Positions 1-8,207 of a stretch of DNA of 54,485 bases are shown piece by piece. The DNA lies in NCBI GenBank assembly GCA_011389765.1, contig JAABTT010000018.1:1-54485 (forward strand), given 5' to 3'. This DNA is from Desulfohalobiaceae bacterium S24. Its GTDB lineage: Bacteria; Desulfobacterota; Desulfovibrionia; Desulfovibrionales; Desulfothermaceae. The notes under the pieces were generated by a model. It did no database searches and was not told where the DNA came from. It worked only from the letters and a program-made list of their open reading frames with translations. The stretch's first letter is position 1, and each line of letters starts with the position of its first letter. The translations under genes were made by a program, and so were the position numbers.

Positions 1-63
1 AGAATGTATCTTCCGAATATCTTCCTCTTCAAACCGTGAACCGTGAACCTGGAACCGTGAACC
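1..63 (+). repeat. Modules C and D of the composite element (AACCGTG heptamer array), cut by window edge
   Basis: Positions 1-31 match the spacer (module C) seen again at 11293-11323 almost base for base. Positions 32-63 are four and a half heptamers: AACCGTG, AACCGTG, AACCTGG, AACCGTG, AACC. The same array in the same order recurs at 11324-11355 and 5703-5734. The left half of the element probably lies outside the window. It separates rpmI from whatever lies upstream, usually infC in this operon; that is inference. Confidence 0.9.
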
Positions 64-69
64 ATATCC

Positions 70-141
70 GACAAGGACTTCAACTGCTTCGGAGCAACAA
101 ATTTTCTTGTTTTCTGTGATAGAGTTGAACCGATAAGTCAC
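70..141 (+). repeat. Module E, ~72-bp conserved intergenic repeat, copy 1
   Basis: This begins GACAAGGACTTCAACTGC and ends CCGATAAGTCAC. Near-identical copies sit at 4774-4843 and 14323-14392, and a diverged copy lies on the minus strand at 50222-50294. It ends two bases before the AAGGAGGA ribosome-binding site of rpmI, so it would form the 5' leader of that gene if transcription starts upstream. A short TGCT-TCGG-AGCA hairpin lies near its start. Function is unknown. Confidence 0.88.
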
Positions 142-156
142 TAAGGAGGAATATAC

Positions 157-345
157 ATGCCGAAAATGAAAACGCACCGGGGAGCCGCCAAACGGTTCCA
201 GTTTACCGGCAGCGGCAAGATCAAACGCAGCAAGGCCTTCACCAGCCACATCCTGACCAAGAAAAGCCCGAAAAGAAAACGGAATCTGCGTAAATCCACC
301 ATTGCCGATTCTGCCAATGAGAAGGCCTTGCGAAGAATGCTCTAG
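157..345 (+). CDS. rpmI: 50S ribosomal protein L35
   Basis: This encodes a 62-residue, very basic protein of the large ribosomal subunit, close to the usual 64-66 residues for L35. The N-terminus [14 protein letters not shown] and the internal [10 protein letters not shown] stretch are typical of the family. The start is fixed by a strong ribosome-binding site (AAGGAGGA at 143-150, 6 bases before the ATG). rplT follows 50 bases downstream with its own GAGAGGA site, the standard rpmI-rplT pairing; infC, normally just upstream, is not in the window. A conserved repeat module ends directly before the ribosome-binding site, so any L20-type autoregulation of the leader would have to act across or beyond it. 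Confidence 0.97.
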   Translation: MPKMKTHRGAAKRFQFTGSGKIKRSKAFTSHILTKKSPKRKRNLRKSTIADSANEKALRRML

Positions 346-395
346 AAAATCATCACAGGCCTGTCATATCATTTGAAATCTGAGAGGAATACACT

Positions 396-749
396 ATGCG
401 AGTCAAAAGAGGGGTCACCGCCCACAAACGGCATAAAAAATATCTGAAAATGGCCAAGGGCTACCGAGGCTCCCGCAGTAAACTGTTTCGCACGGCCCGG
501 GAAACGGTTGAGCACGCCCTGTGCAATGCCTACACGGATCGGAAGCGGAAAAAGCGGGATTTCCGAAAGCTCTGGATACAGCGGATCAATGCCGCGGCCA
601 GGCAGTACGGCATGTCCTACAGCAGCTTCATGCATGGGCTGAATCTGGGCGGGATCACCCTGAATCGGAAAGTCATCGCGGACATGGCGGTCAACGATCA
701 GGATGGCTTCAACAGTCTGATTGAAATCGCCCGCAGCCGGGTCCAGTAA
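396..749 (+). CDS. rplT: 50S ribosomal protein L20
   Basis: This 117-residue basic protein matches the usual L20 length (117-119). The N-terminal [26 protein letters not shown] and the middle [18 protein letters not shown] segment are diagnostic. L20 binds 23S rRNA early in assembly and in many bacteria represses the rpmI-rplT mRNA; no leader structure of that kind was recognised here. The gene lies between rpmI and pheS, seven bases before the chosen pheS start, so co-transcription with the phenylalanyl-tRNA synthetase genes is expected. Confidence 0.97.
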   Translation: MRVKRGVTAHKRHKKYLKMAKGYRGSRSKLFRTARETVEHALCNAYTDRKRKKRDFRKLWIQRINAAARQYGMSYSSFMHGLNLGGITLNRKVIADMAVNDQDGFNSLIEIARSRVQ

Positions 750-756
750 GCCCCTC

Positions 757-1809
757 ATGACAGGCGAGGATTTTGCCGGCCGGCTGGAGGCGATTGAACG
801 CGATTTTGCCCGGGCTTTAGAAAGGCTGGAGCGGGAAGCGGACCTTGAAGCATTGCGGGTGGCCTATCTTGGCAGAAAGGGAAGCCTGGCCCAGCTCATG
901 AGCTCCCTGCCGGAGTTGCCGGCTGAGCAGCGGCCGGCCGCGGGAAAGCGGGCCAATGAATGCAAGAAAACACTCCTGGACCTCTTGAGCGCGAAACAGG
1001 ACGCCCTGCAGGCCGGGGGGCAGACAGCGGACCGCTCCAGGTTCGATGCCACCCTGCCCGGCCGAAGGGACTGGATCGGGAGCAAACACCCGGTCACCCT
1101 GGTCCTGGATGAAATCTGCGCCGCCTTCACCGCGATCGGTTTTGATGTGGTCACCGGCCCGGAGATTGAAAATGACTTCTACAATTTTGAAGCCTTGAAC
1201 ATCCCCCGGGAACATCCGGCCCGGGACATGCAGGACACCTTGTACATCTCCGATTCCATCGTCCTGCGCACCCACACCTCCCCTCTGCAGATCAGGACCA
1301 TGGAAACGAGCCCGCCGCCTCTGGCCGTCATCGCTCCCGGAAAGGTCTATCGAAGAGACGCGGACCTGACCCACACCCCGATGTTCCATCAGATCGAAGG
1401 CCTTTTGGTGGATGAGGAGGTGAGTATGGCCGATCTTCGCGGGACTTTGACCTATTTTGTCCGGACCATCTTTTCCAAAAAGACCCGGGTCCGCTTTCGT
1501 CCCAGTTATTTTCCCTTTACCGAACCCAGCGCCGAAGTGGACATCAGCTGCGTTATCTGCCGGGGCACGGGCTTCTGCGGGGCTGACCCCTGCCGGGTCT
1601 GCAAGCAGACCGGCTGGGTGGAAATACTGGGCTGCGGCATGGTGGATCCGGCCGTGTTTGAAAAGGTGGACTATGATCCGGAGCGCTGGACCGGCTTTGC
1701 CTTCGGCCTGGGGGTGGAACGGGTGGCCATGCTCAAGTACTGTATCGACGATCTGCGGCTCTTTTTTGAAAACGATGTCCGTTTTCTGAATCAATTTCAG
1801 GCCTGCTGA
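757..1809 (+). CDS. pheS: Phenylalanine--tRNA ligase, alpha subunit
   Basis: This is the catalytic subunit of the heterotetrameric class II synthetase that charges tRNA-Phe (350 residues). It has an N-terminal coiled coil (residues ~1-90), then the class II core including [31 protein letters not shown] and the C-terminal [12 protein letters not shown] motif 3 region. A cysteine-rich loop ([18 protein letters not shown], about residues 266-283) precedes [13 protein letters not shown]; similar Cys clusters occur in other bacterial PheS proteins and suggest a metal site. The ATG at 757 is preferred to an upstream TTG that would overlap rplT. pheT begins 8 bases after the stop. Confidence 0.96.
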   Translation: MTGEDFAGRLEAIERDFARALERLEREADLEALRVAYLGRKGSLAQLMSSLPELPAEQRPAAGKRANECKKTLLDLLSAKQDALQAGGQTADRSRFDATLPGRRDWIGSKHPVTLVLDEICAAFTAIGFDVVTGPEIENDFYNFEALNIPREHPARDMQDTLYISDSIVLRTHTSPLQIRTMETSPPPLAVIAPGKVYRRDADLTHTPMFHQIEGLLVDEEVSMADLRGTLTYFVRTIFSKKTRVRFRPSYFPFTEPSAEVDISCVICRGTGFCGADPCRVCKQTGWVEILGCGMVDPAVFEKVDYDPERWTGFAFGLGVERVAMLKYCIDDLRLFFENDVRFLNQFQAC

Positions 1810-1817
1810 ACTGACCC

Positions 1818-4238
1818 ATGTTTTTAAGCATCAACTGGCTCAAAGAATTCACTCCGTACACAGGGAGTCTTGATGAACTGGCCCACCAACTGACCATGCT
1901 CGGCCTGGAAGTGGAGGAGGTCCTGAATCCTTTTGCCCATCTGGAACCTTTCCTGGTGGGGCATGTCCTGGACTGTTCTCCGCACCAAAACGCCGACAGC
2001 TTGAGCTGCTGTCAAGTGGATATCGGTGGGGAAACCCCAGTGGCTGTGGTCTGCGGGGCCCCGAACGTAGCTGCCGGACAGAAGGTGGCTGTGGCCCCTG
2101 TCGGTTCCTCCCTGCCCGGAGGGATGAAGATCAAAAAAGCCAAGATCAGAGGGGCTCTCTCCCAGGGCATGATCTGTTCGGAAAAAGAACTTGAACTGAG
2201 CGAAGACCATTCCGGGATCATGGTCCTGGATCCGAAATGTACTCCCGGGACCGGACTGCTCCAGGCCCTGAACCTGGACACAGTGGTCCTGGACATCGGC
2301 ATCACCCCCAATCGGGCCGACTGTCTGAGCATCTTGGGCCTCGCCAGGGAAGTGGCCGCTGCTTTTGATCTGCCGCTGCACCTTCCGGAATTTCAGCTTC
2401 AAGAGGAAGGCGAGGCCTGCAGCTCTCTGATCCGGATTCAAATCGACGCGCCTGAACTCTGCCCGCTGTACCAGGCTAGGATCATTCAAGGCCTGAGTAT
2501 CCGCCCCAGCCCGGCCTGGATGCGCTACCGCCTGCTGTCCATGGGACTTCGGCCCATCAACAATGTGGTGGATGTTAGCAACTACGTGATGCTTGAGCTC
2601 GGCCAGCCCCTGCACGCCTTTGACCGTAGCCTGCTGGAGGGCGGCGTCATCCGGGTGGGCTGTGCTGCAGACGGCCAGAAATTCACCACCCTGGACAATC
2701 AGGAGCGGGTGCTCGGCTCCGGAGATCTCCTGATTCAGGACGGCGTGAAGCCCGTGGCCCTGGCCGGGGTGATGGGAGGGGCCAACAGCGAAATCAATGC
2801 TCACAGCACGGATCTTCTCCTGGAATCCGCTGTTTTCGATCCCGGTAACACCCGGCGGACCGGCCGATCCTTAGGCTTGTCCAGTGAATCTGCCTATCGC
2901 TTTGAACGGGGGGTGGATCAACCCGGTTCCACCTTTGCCCTGGACCGAGCCGCCGGGCTGATCCAGTCCCTGGCCGGGGGCCGCATCTGCACCGGCCGGG
3001 CCGTCAGCGAACCTCGACCCTGGACCCCCAGAGTGGTTGACTTCAGACCCAAACGGGCCCAAAGCCTGCTGGCCCTGTCCACGGATGCAGCTGCAAGCCA
3101 AAAAGTCCTGGAAAATATCGGCTGCGGAGTCCGGCCGCTGCACGATAAGACCCTGCGCGTCACCCCGCCCAGCTACCGCCTGGATCTGGAGCGCGAGGTG
3201 GACCTCATCGAGGAAATCGGCCGCTTCCATGGTTTCGAGAGGATTGAGGCCGCTTTGCCCCGGATCAGGAAATCTCCTTTGGATGCCGATGCACAGGTCC
3301 TCGGAGCCAGTCTGGCCTCCCATGAATTTTTGAACCGAACCAAAACCTGGGCCCAGGGTCAGGGCTATGCCGAAGCAGTCAACTACAGTTTTTGCAGCCG
3401 CCAGGAACTGGAATCTCTCGGGCTGGCGGACGAGGGGATCATTCCGGTCCACAACCCCCTGAGCGCCGAACAGGACAGCATGCGTCCGGCCCTGGCTCCG
3501 GGCCTGCTCCGCAATGTCCGCACCAATCTGGACCAGGGCAATCAGAACCTCCGCTTTTTTGAAATCGCCCGGGTCTTTCAACACGATCCCCGCTCCGAAA
3601 CCACGGCCCGGGAAGCAAACCGCCTGGGGCTCCTCTGCCACGGCCGAAGAAACCCGTCTTTCTGGCCCTGGACAGACGAAGCCGTAAGCTATCTTGACCT
3701 CAAGGGCGCCATAGAACATTTCTTCCTGTCCCTCGGCCTGGAACCGGCCCGGTTTAGCCCTGGTGACGCCCCCCAGTATTGCCGGAGCCGCATTCGAATG
3801 ACTCTCCGGGGTGAAGACATCGGCTTTCTTGGCCGAGTGCAGCCCGGAATCGCCAAAGACCTGTACCATGCCCGGACCCCGGTCTGGATCAGCGAGATCG
3901 ACTTGGACGTCCTGTACCGGCTCTCACGCGGACAGAGCGTGGTTTACCGGCCCTGGGTCAAGTTTCCCCCGGTCCAGCGGGACATCACCCTGATTTGTCC
4001 GCCGGAGGTGTCCTACTCTCAGATCCAGGACGTCATCGCCGCCTCCAACATTCCGGCCCAGGAAAGCATTTCCCTCCAGGATGTATACCAGCCGGATCAA
4101 TCTTTCGAGTGCAATCTGACCCTGCGCATCACCTACCGCCATCACAAAAAGACCTTAACGGACAAAGAGGTGGACAAGCAGCATTTCGAACTGGGAAAGA
4201 AGCTCCTCAAAGCCCTCCCGGTCCGTTTTCCGGCTTAA
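1818..4238 (+). CDS. pheT: Phenylalanine--tRNA ligase, beta subunit
   Basis: The 806-residue length is normal for the family. The order of domains is an N-terminal OB-fold tRNA-binding domain (residues ~40-150, with NADSLSCCQVDIGG and GMICSEKELELS), the B3/B4 editing domain (RPINNVVDVSNYVMLELGQP, about 248-267), the B5 domain, a catalytic-like domain, and a C-terminal FDX-ACB anticodon-binding domain (KFPPVQRDITLICP to the end). It pairs with pheS, from which it is separated by only 8 bases, and probably shares its transcript. The next gene is a MerR-type regulator; ihfA, which sits in this position in gammaproteobacteria, is absent. Confidence 0.97.
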   Translation: MFLSINWLKEFTPYTGSLDELAHQLTMLGLEVEEVLNPFAHLEPFLVGHVLDCSPHQNADSLSCCQVDIGGETPVAVVCGAPNVAAGQKVAVAPVGSSLPGGMKIKKAKIRGALSQGMICSEKELELSEDHSGIMVLDPKCTPGTGLLQALNLDTVVLDIGITPNRADCLSILGLAREVAAAFDLPLHLPEFQLQEEGEACSSLIRIQIDAPELCPLYQARIIQGLSIRPSPAWMRYRLLSMGLRPINNVVDVSNYVMLELGQPLHAFDRSLLEGGVIRVGCAADGQKFTTLDNQERVLGSGDLLIQDGVKPVALAGVMGGANSEINAHSTDLLLESAVFDPGNTRRTGRSLGLSSESAYRFERGVDQPGSTFALDRAAGLIQSLAGGRICTGRAVSEPRPWTPRVVDFRPKRAQSLLALSTDAAASQKVLENIGCGVRPLHDKTLRVTPPSYRLDLEREVDLIEEIGRFHGFERIEAALPRIRKSPLDADAQVLGASLASHEFLNRTKTWAQGQGYAEAVNYSFCSRQELESLGLADEGIIPVHNPLSAEQDSMRPALAPGLLRNVRTNLDQGNQNLRFFEIARVFQHDPRSETTAREANRLGLLCHGRRNPSFWPWTDEAVSYLDLKGAIEHFFLSLGLEPARFSPGDAPQYCRSRIRMTLRGEDIGFLGRVQPGIAKDLYHARTPVWISEIDLDVLYRLSRGQSVVYRPWVKFPPVQRDITLICPPEVSYSQIQDVIAASNIPAQESISLQDVYQPDQSFECNLTLRITYRHHKKTLTDKEVDKQHFELGKKLLKALPVRFPA

Positions 4239-4301
4239 CATGAGAGAACGCACTGTTTGCCGGCATCATCCGAAAACCAAGACGGAAATCGGCAGTCCGC
4301 T

Positions 4302-4637
4302 ATGAACAGTGACACTGATCGAACATACAAAATCGGACACGTGGCCCAATTGCTCGAAGTCGAACCGTATGTTCTCCGATTCTGGGAATCCGAATTCGAG
4401 CAGCTCAAGCCGATTCGAACCCCCAAGGGACAGCGCCTCTACACCGAAGAGCACATCAGCCTCGTCCGGCGCATCAAGCACCTCCTCTATCACCAGGGCA
4501 TGACCATTGCCGGAGCCAGGAACAAGCTCGAAGAACACAAGCACTGGTGGGACCTGCTGGAAGAAATCAGAGCGGAAATCGAACGCCTGCAGCTCATCCT
4601 GAAGCAGAGCAGCCGGAACGATCAGGCAGGAACATAA
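4302..4637 (+). CDS. MerR-family transcriptional regulator
   Basis: This 111-residue protein has a MerR winged-helix DNA-binding domain at residues ~8-76: YKIGHVAQLLEVEPYVLRFW, then FEQLKPIRTPKGQRLYTEEH. A short basic helical tail follows, with no recognisable effector domain. The ATG at 4302 is chosen because the HTH starts eight residues later; the upstream ATG at 4257 would add a low-complexity tail. A small MerR-like gene after pheST(-ihfA) is common in proteobacteria. Its ligand and targets are unknown. The stop codon is followed three bases later by the composite repeat at 4641. Confidence 0.88.
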   Translation: MNSDTDRTYKIGHVAQLLEVEPYVLRFWESEFEQLKPIRTPKGQRLYTEEHISLVRRIKHLLYHQGMTIAGARNKLEEHKHWWDLLEEIRAEIERLQLILKQSSRNDQAGT

Positions 4638-4640
4638 GCC

Positions 4641-4843
4641 CAAAGCTGGCTCAGCCCGCAACCCAAAGTTTCAGGGTTCACTTCGATTTAGAAATTCGAA
4701 ATTCGAAATTTGATGAGGCTTTATAGAACACTCTGCATTCTTTTCTTGCCAATTTCCAATTTCCAATTTCTTTGACAAGGACTTCAACTGCTTCGGAGCA
4801 ACAAATTTTCTTATTTTCTATGACAGAGTAGCCGATAAGGCAC
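4641..4843 (+). repeat. Composite intergenic element, A-F-E form (module A, inverted GAAATTC heptamers, module E)
   Basis: This element fills the gap between merR-like and the SYLF gene. Module A (4641-4679) carries CAAAGCTGGCTCAGCCCGCA. The left heptamer array is GAAATTC x3 (4691-4711). A spacer with ATAGAACACTCTGCATTC follows, then the inverted array CAATTTC x3 (4750-4770). Module E runs 4774-4843. The same order, A then F then E, is found on the opposite strand at 50456-50222, including the spacer. The inverted arrays could pair into a long hairpin. Known families and function were not recognised. Confidence 0.88.
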
Positions 4844-4878
4844 TAAATCACGGAGCCCGTCTCGGCTGACAGCCGAAC

Positions 4879-5580
4879 TCAGTCCTGCCCTGCTGCGGCC
4901 AGGCTCTTGAGCAGCTTCTCGGCATGAGTATTGCTGACGCTCTGCTCAGCCAGAATCTCATAGGCATGGACAGCTTGATTGTAATAGTCCTTGTTCATCG
5001 AGTCCCTGGTCTTGATAATCCCCCCTTCCAGCGAAATCCCGGCAAAGGCCCCCTTGGCCCGGGAATAGGCAATTATATCCGCGCTCAGATTCTGTGGAGT
5101 GGCGCCCTGCAGGCTTCCCCCCACCGGCCCGGCGGCCAGGGAAAGCTCAGCTCCGAGTTTGAAGGACGAAGAATAAAAGGCCGTGACCCCCTTGCGGCTC
5201 ATGACCATGAGCACAACCTCGGACACGGACCCCCCGATCTGAAGGCCGATGCTGGCCGAACCAAGGGTGAAAAAAGCCGGTGCAGACCATGTCCCGGTTT
5301 TTGCATCCCGTGCGCACAAGACCCCGTTCCCTCCGGCGCCGCCGAGAATAAAGGCCCCTTTTAAAAACTGGGGCAGGATAAACACGGCCTGGACCTCGTC
5401 CCAGTTTTCCTTGATCCAGGAAAAATTGGGATCTGCGTGCATACTCTCAAAAGTAATCCGGGCCTTTTCCACCAGCTCCCGGGGGGCGCTCAGTTCCTCA
5501 GCCCCGAATGCCGGAGTCAAACAAATCCCCAGGCTCAACAAACATCCCAAACAGGCGCCAATCCATCTTCGCAGAGCCAT
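4879..5580 (-). CDS. SYLF-domain (Ysc84/DUF500) lipid-binding protein, exported
   Basis: This 233-residue protein has a cleavable signal peptide (hydrophobic residues ~7-24, cleavage likely after AFGA). The SYLF domain follows: FILPQFLKGAFILGGAGGNG, GTWSAPAFFTLGSASIGLQI, a repeated VLMVMSRKGVTAFYSSSFKL segment, and a C-terminal AFAGISLEGGIIKTRD. SYLF domains bind phosphoinositides in eukaryotes; in bacteria the family is periplasmic or membrane-associated, with unknown role. The ATG at 5580 has an excellent AAGGAGGA-type ribosome-binding site. A TCGGCTG-A-CAGCCGA palindrome at 4862-4876 lies just past its stop codon. It stands alone between repeats on both sides. Confidence 0.92.
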   Translation of the reverse strand: MALRRWIGACLGCLLSLGICLTPAFGAEELSAPRELVEKARITFESMHADPNFSWIKENWDEVQAVFILPQFLKGAFILGGAGGNGVLCARDAKTGTWSAPAFFTLGSASIGLQIGGSVSEVVLMVMSRKGVTAFYSSSFKLGAELSLAAGPVGGSLQGATPQNLSADIIAYSRAKGAFAGISLEGGIIKTRDSMNKDYYNQAVHAYEILAEQSVSNTHAEKLLKSLAAAGQD

Positions 5581-5684
5581 GACTGTCCTCCTTTTCAGAT
5601 CAGGTCAACAACACCCCAAATAGTCCAGGGCTTCATAGGGTAAAAAAGTAGAAAAAATTCTTTCAACTAGCCAAAGTCTTTTTT

Positions 5685-5735
5685 CTCAATTTTCCATCTT
5701 CAAACCGTGAACCGTGAACCTGGAACTGTGAACCT
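5685..5735 (+). repeat. AACCGTG heptamer array overlapping the aminotransferase 3' end
   Basis: Heptamers AACCGTG, AACCGTG, AACCTGG, AACTGTG, AACC occupy 5703-5734, preceded by a remnant of module C (TTTTCCATCTTCAA). On the minus strand the array encodes the last codons and part of the stop codon of the neighbouring aminotransferase. Confidence 0.9.
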
Positions 5736-7040
5736 GTTTTCCACAAATTCCCTGAAGCGCTGCATGGCCACTTCCAAGGCCGGCGCAGGAAAGTAGGCAT
5801 GAACGATCCTGAAGCGCCCCCGCCGGGGATGGCCAAACCCGATCCCGGGGGTCAACAAGATCCCTGTTCTCTCATAACACTCCAGCCAGAGGTCCATTTC
5901 CGCCTCCTCCGTATCCGCCCTGAGGAACTCGGACAGATCCGCCCAGGCAAACAAGCTGCCGCGAGCCGGGACGTAGGGGATGTTGAGCGCCTTGAGTGTT
6001 TGCACCACCACCGCATAGGATTCGGTGAGCAGTCTGCGATTGTCCGCCAGGTAGGCATCCAGAAACGCTCGATCCTCCAGGACGCTCTGCATGATCCACT
6101 GCGTCAGATTGGAGACCGTATGGGACAGGTTCAGGTTCTTATAGGCCGTGATGAAATCCCTGTTCAGGGAATATACCAGTCCGAACCTGAAGCCGGACAC
6201 CCCGAAGTCCTTGGAAAAGGCATACCACAAGTGCAGGTAGTCACTGTGCTTGTCCTGCATAATGCGGGCAAAGGAGCAAAACTCCACTCTTTCCCGATAA
6301 TCTTCGGCAATAGCCGGGTGTTCGGGATCAATCAGGGACAGCCCATAGATCTCATTCACCACGAGATGAATCTTCCTGGCCAGGCACCACTCGGCAATCG
6401 CCAGGAGGTGCTCCCGGGAATAGACAACGCCCGTGGGATTGTCCGGATTGGTCAAGACCAGCATCCTGAAGGTCTTTCCGTCCGCCTGGATGGCAGCCTC
6501 GGCCTGTTCCAGATGGGCGAGGGACAGATTCGGTCCATGGGAAATTTCCGAGAGCGCATCATGGGTGACCAGGTCATAGCGCTTTACGCCCGGGATATTG
6601 CCGATATCTTTTGTATAGACCGGATAGCAGGGTGCCGGGAAAACCGCGACATCCCCTGCTTCCGCCAGGATAAAGGCGGTCATTTCAATAACGCTGGTGG
6701 ACCCGGGAGAAAAACCAAGACAATCCGGATCAACGGGGCAATCAGTGAGAGCATATTCGAGGAAACCGGCCACGGTCTCCCGGACTTGGGGCGCCCCCAG
6801 GGAGGAGGTGTAGCCGGCAACCCAGTCCGGGATGTCCCGCTCCCGGGTCAACTCCAGGATCCGCGTTCGCAAGCGATCCCAGAGCAGCCTGTTTTCCGCC
6901 ACATTCAAGGGGAAGGCCCCCTGGGGATTGGCCTTTGGATCATACAGGTTCTGCTGGGCCTTGAAATACATCTCCATGTCCACCCGGAGGACGCTATTCA
7001 CGGCCGCCAGCCCGCGTGACGAGAGGGTCTTGCTGTTCAT
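5700..7040 (-). CDS. Class I/II aminotransferase (ACC synthase-like), PLP-dependent
   Basis: This is a fold-type I PLP enzyme of 446 residues. Visible motifs are the substrate/cofactor loop GYTSSLGAPQVR, NPDNPTG (about residues 198-204), VVNEIYG, and the Schiff-base lysine in SKDFGVSGFRFG (K277). The arrangement resembles 1-aminocyclopropane-1-carboxylate synthase-like and MalY-like aminotransferases; the substrate cannot be told from sequence. The ATG at 7040 has an AGGAG site. pyrC ends 22 bases upstream on the same strand, so the pair may be co-transcribed. The C-terminal ~11 residues (RFTVPGSRFTV) and the stop codon are encoded by the heptamer array at 5703-5734, which suggests that the original terminus was replaced or extended by the repeat. 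Confidence 0.9.
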   Translation of the reverse strand: MNSKTLSSRGLAAVNSVLRVDMEMYFKAQQNLYDPKANPQGAFPLNVAENRLLWDRLRTRILELTRERDIPDWVAGYTSSLGAPQVRETVAGFLEYALTDCPVDPDCLGFSPGSTSVIEMTAFILAEAGDVAVFPAPCYPVYTKDIGNIPGVKRYDLVTHDALSEISHGPNLSLAHLEQAEAAIQADGKTFRMLVLTNPDNPTGVVYSREHLLAIAEWCLARKIHLVVNEIYGLSLIDPEHPAIAEDYRERVEFCSFARIMQDKHSDYLHLWYAFSKDFGVSGFRFGLVYSLNRDFITAYKNLNLSHTVSNLTQWIMQSVLEDRAFLDAYLADNRRLLTESYAVVVQTLKALNIPYVPARGSLFAWADLSEFLRADTEEAEMDLWLECYERTGILLTPGIGFGHPRRGRFRIVHAYFPAPALEVAMQRFREFVENRFTVPGSRFTV

Positions 7041-7061
7041 TTCTCACACTCCTGTCATGGA

Positions 7062-8159
7062 TTACAAGGCAGGGACCGGCCGGTCCAGGACTTCCCGCCC
7101 CGGACGCAGGCCTTGGACCACCTGCCAGAAAAGCGGCCCGCCTGCTTGAAAGACCTTCACCCGAGTCTCCCCTTCACCAATGGAATCAGGTACCCGGACC
7201 GGCTCGGCGGTCTTGCGCAGGATGAGGCTGTCCTGGTTCGGCGGCAGACCGTAAAAACGGGCTCCGTTCAGGGAGCAAAACGCTTCGAGGGAGTCCAGGG
7301 CCCCGGATTCCTCAAAGAGCTGCACCACAGCCGGCAAGGCCGTGGGACTGTTGAAGATCCCTGCCGACCCGCCGGATTTTTCCTTGTTGACGACCCAATG
7401 CGGGGCTGAATCCGAGCCGAAAAAGAAACGCGGATCTCCCGAGACCGCCGCCCGGAGGACGGCTTGGCGGTCCTCCTCCCGCTTGGCCACCGGCAGGCAG
7501 TACAGGTGCGGATTCAACCCCCCTGCCAGGAGCTGATTGCGGTTGATGAGCAGATGATGCGGCGTGATGCTGGCTGCCAGGCCTGCAGCTGCTGCCCGGA
7601 CATAGTCCACCCCGGTTCGGGAGCTGACATGCTCCAGGACGATCTTCAAATCCGGAAAATCCCGGCGCAGGGGCTCCAGGACCCGCTCGATGAACACCGC
7701 CTCCCGATCAAAGATATCCACATCCTGATCATTGATCTCGCCATGGACCGAGAGGGGCAGGCCCAGTTCCTGAAGAGCCTCCAGGACCGGATAGATTTGT
7801 TTGACCCGGGAGACTCCCTGCTCGGAATGGGTGGTCGCCCCCTGGGGATAGAGCTTGATCGCCGCGAGCCAGCCCGTCTGACGGGCACGCCGGATTTCTT
7901 GGAGCGAAGTGACCTCAGTCAGATACAGGGTCATGAGCGGCTGGAAGCCGTTGCCCGGGGGGAGGCGGTCCAGAATCCGCCGCCGGTAGGCTGCTGCCTC
8001 CTGCACGCTGCGCACCGGCGGTCTGAGATTGGGCATGATCACGGCACGGCCAAAGAGTTCGGCCGCATAGGGCAGCGCGGTCCGCAGCATGGCTCCGTCC
8101 CTGAGGTGCAGATGCCAGTCATCCGGACGGGTTATGCGGAGTTCGGTTCCTGCTTGCAT
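7062..8159 (-). CDS. pyrC: Dihydroorotase (class II, E. coli PyrC type)
   Basis: This zinc enzyme of de novo pyrimidine synthesis cyclises carbamoyl-aspartate to dihydroorotate (365 residues from the ATG). The metal ligands are seen in DDWHLHLRDG near the N-terminus. The carbamylated lysine lies in AAIKLYPQGATT, histidines follow in SVHGEI and VLEHVSS, and the C-terminal aspartate in FFGSDSAPH. The ATG at 8159 has an AAGGA upstream; a GTG at 8195 would add 12 residues before the first strand and is less likely. It sits between a methyltransferase gene (49 bases upstream) and an aminotransferase on the same strand. Confidence 0.95.
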   Translation of the reverse strand: MQAGTELRITRPDDWHLHLRDGAMLRTALPYAAELFGRAVIMPNLRPPVRSVQEAAAYRRRILDRLPPGNGFQPLMTLYLTEVTSLQEIRRARQTGWLAAIKLYPQGATTHSEQGVSRVKQIYPVLEALQELGLPLSVHGEINDQDVDIFDREAVFIERVLEPLRRDFPDLKIVLEHVSSRTGVDYVRAAAAGLAASITPHHLLINRNQLLAGGLNPHLYCLPVAKREEDRQAVLRAAVSGDPRFFFGSDSAPHWVVNKEKSGGSAGIFNSPTALPAVVQLFEESGALDSLEAFCSLNGARFYGLPPNQDSLILRKTAEPVRVPDSIGEGETRVKVFQAGGPLFWQVVQGLRPGREVLDRPVPAL

Positions 8160-8207
8160 TGCGTGTTCAATCCTTGTTCTGGACAGACCAGGCACCCGCT
8201 CTTCAGG

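Noticed and set aside
5799..7019. 406-codon frame opposite the aminotransferase
   Set aside because: Antisense shadow; the minus-strand frame has complete PLP-enzyme motifs.
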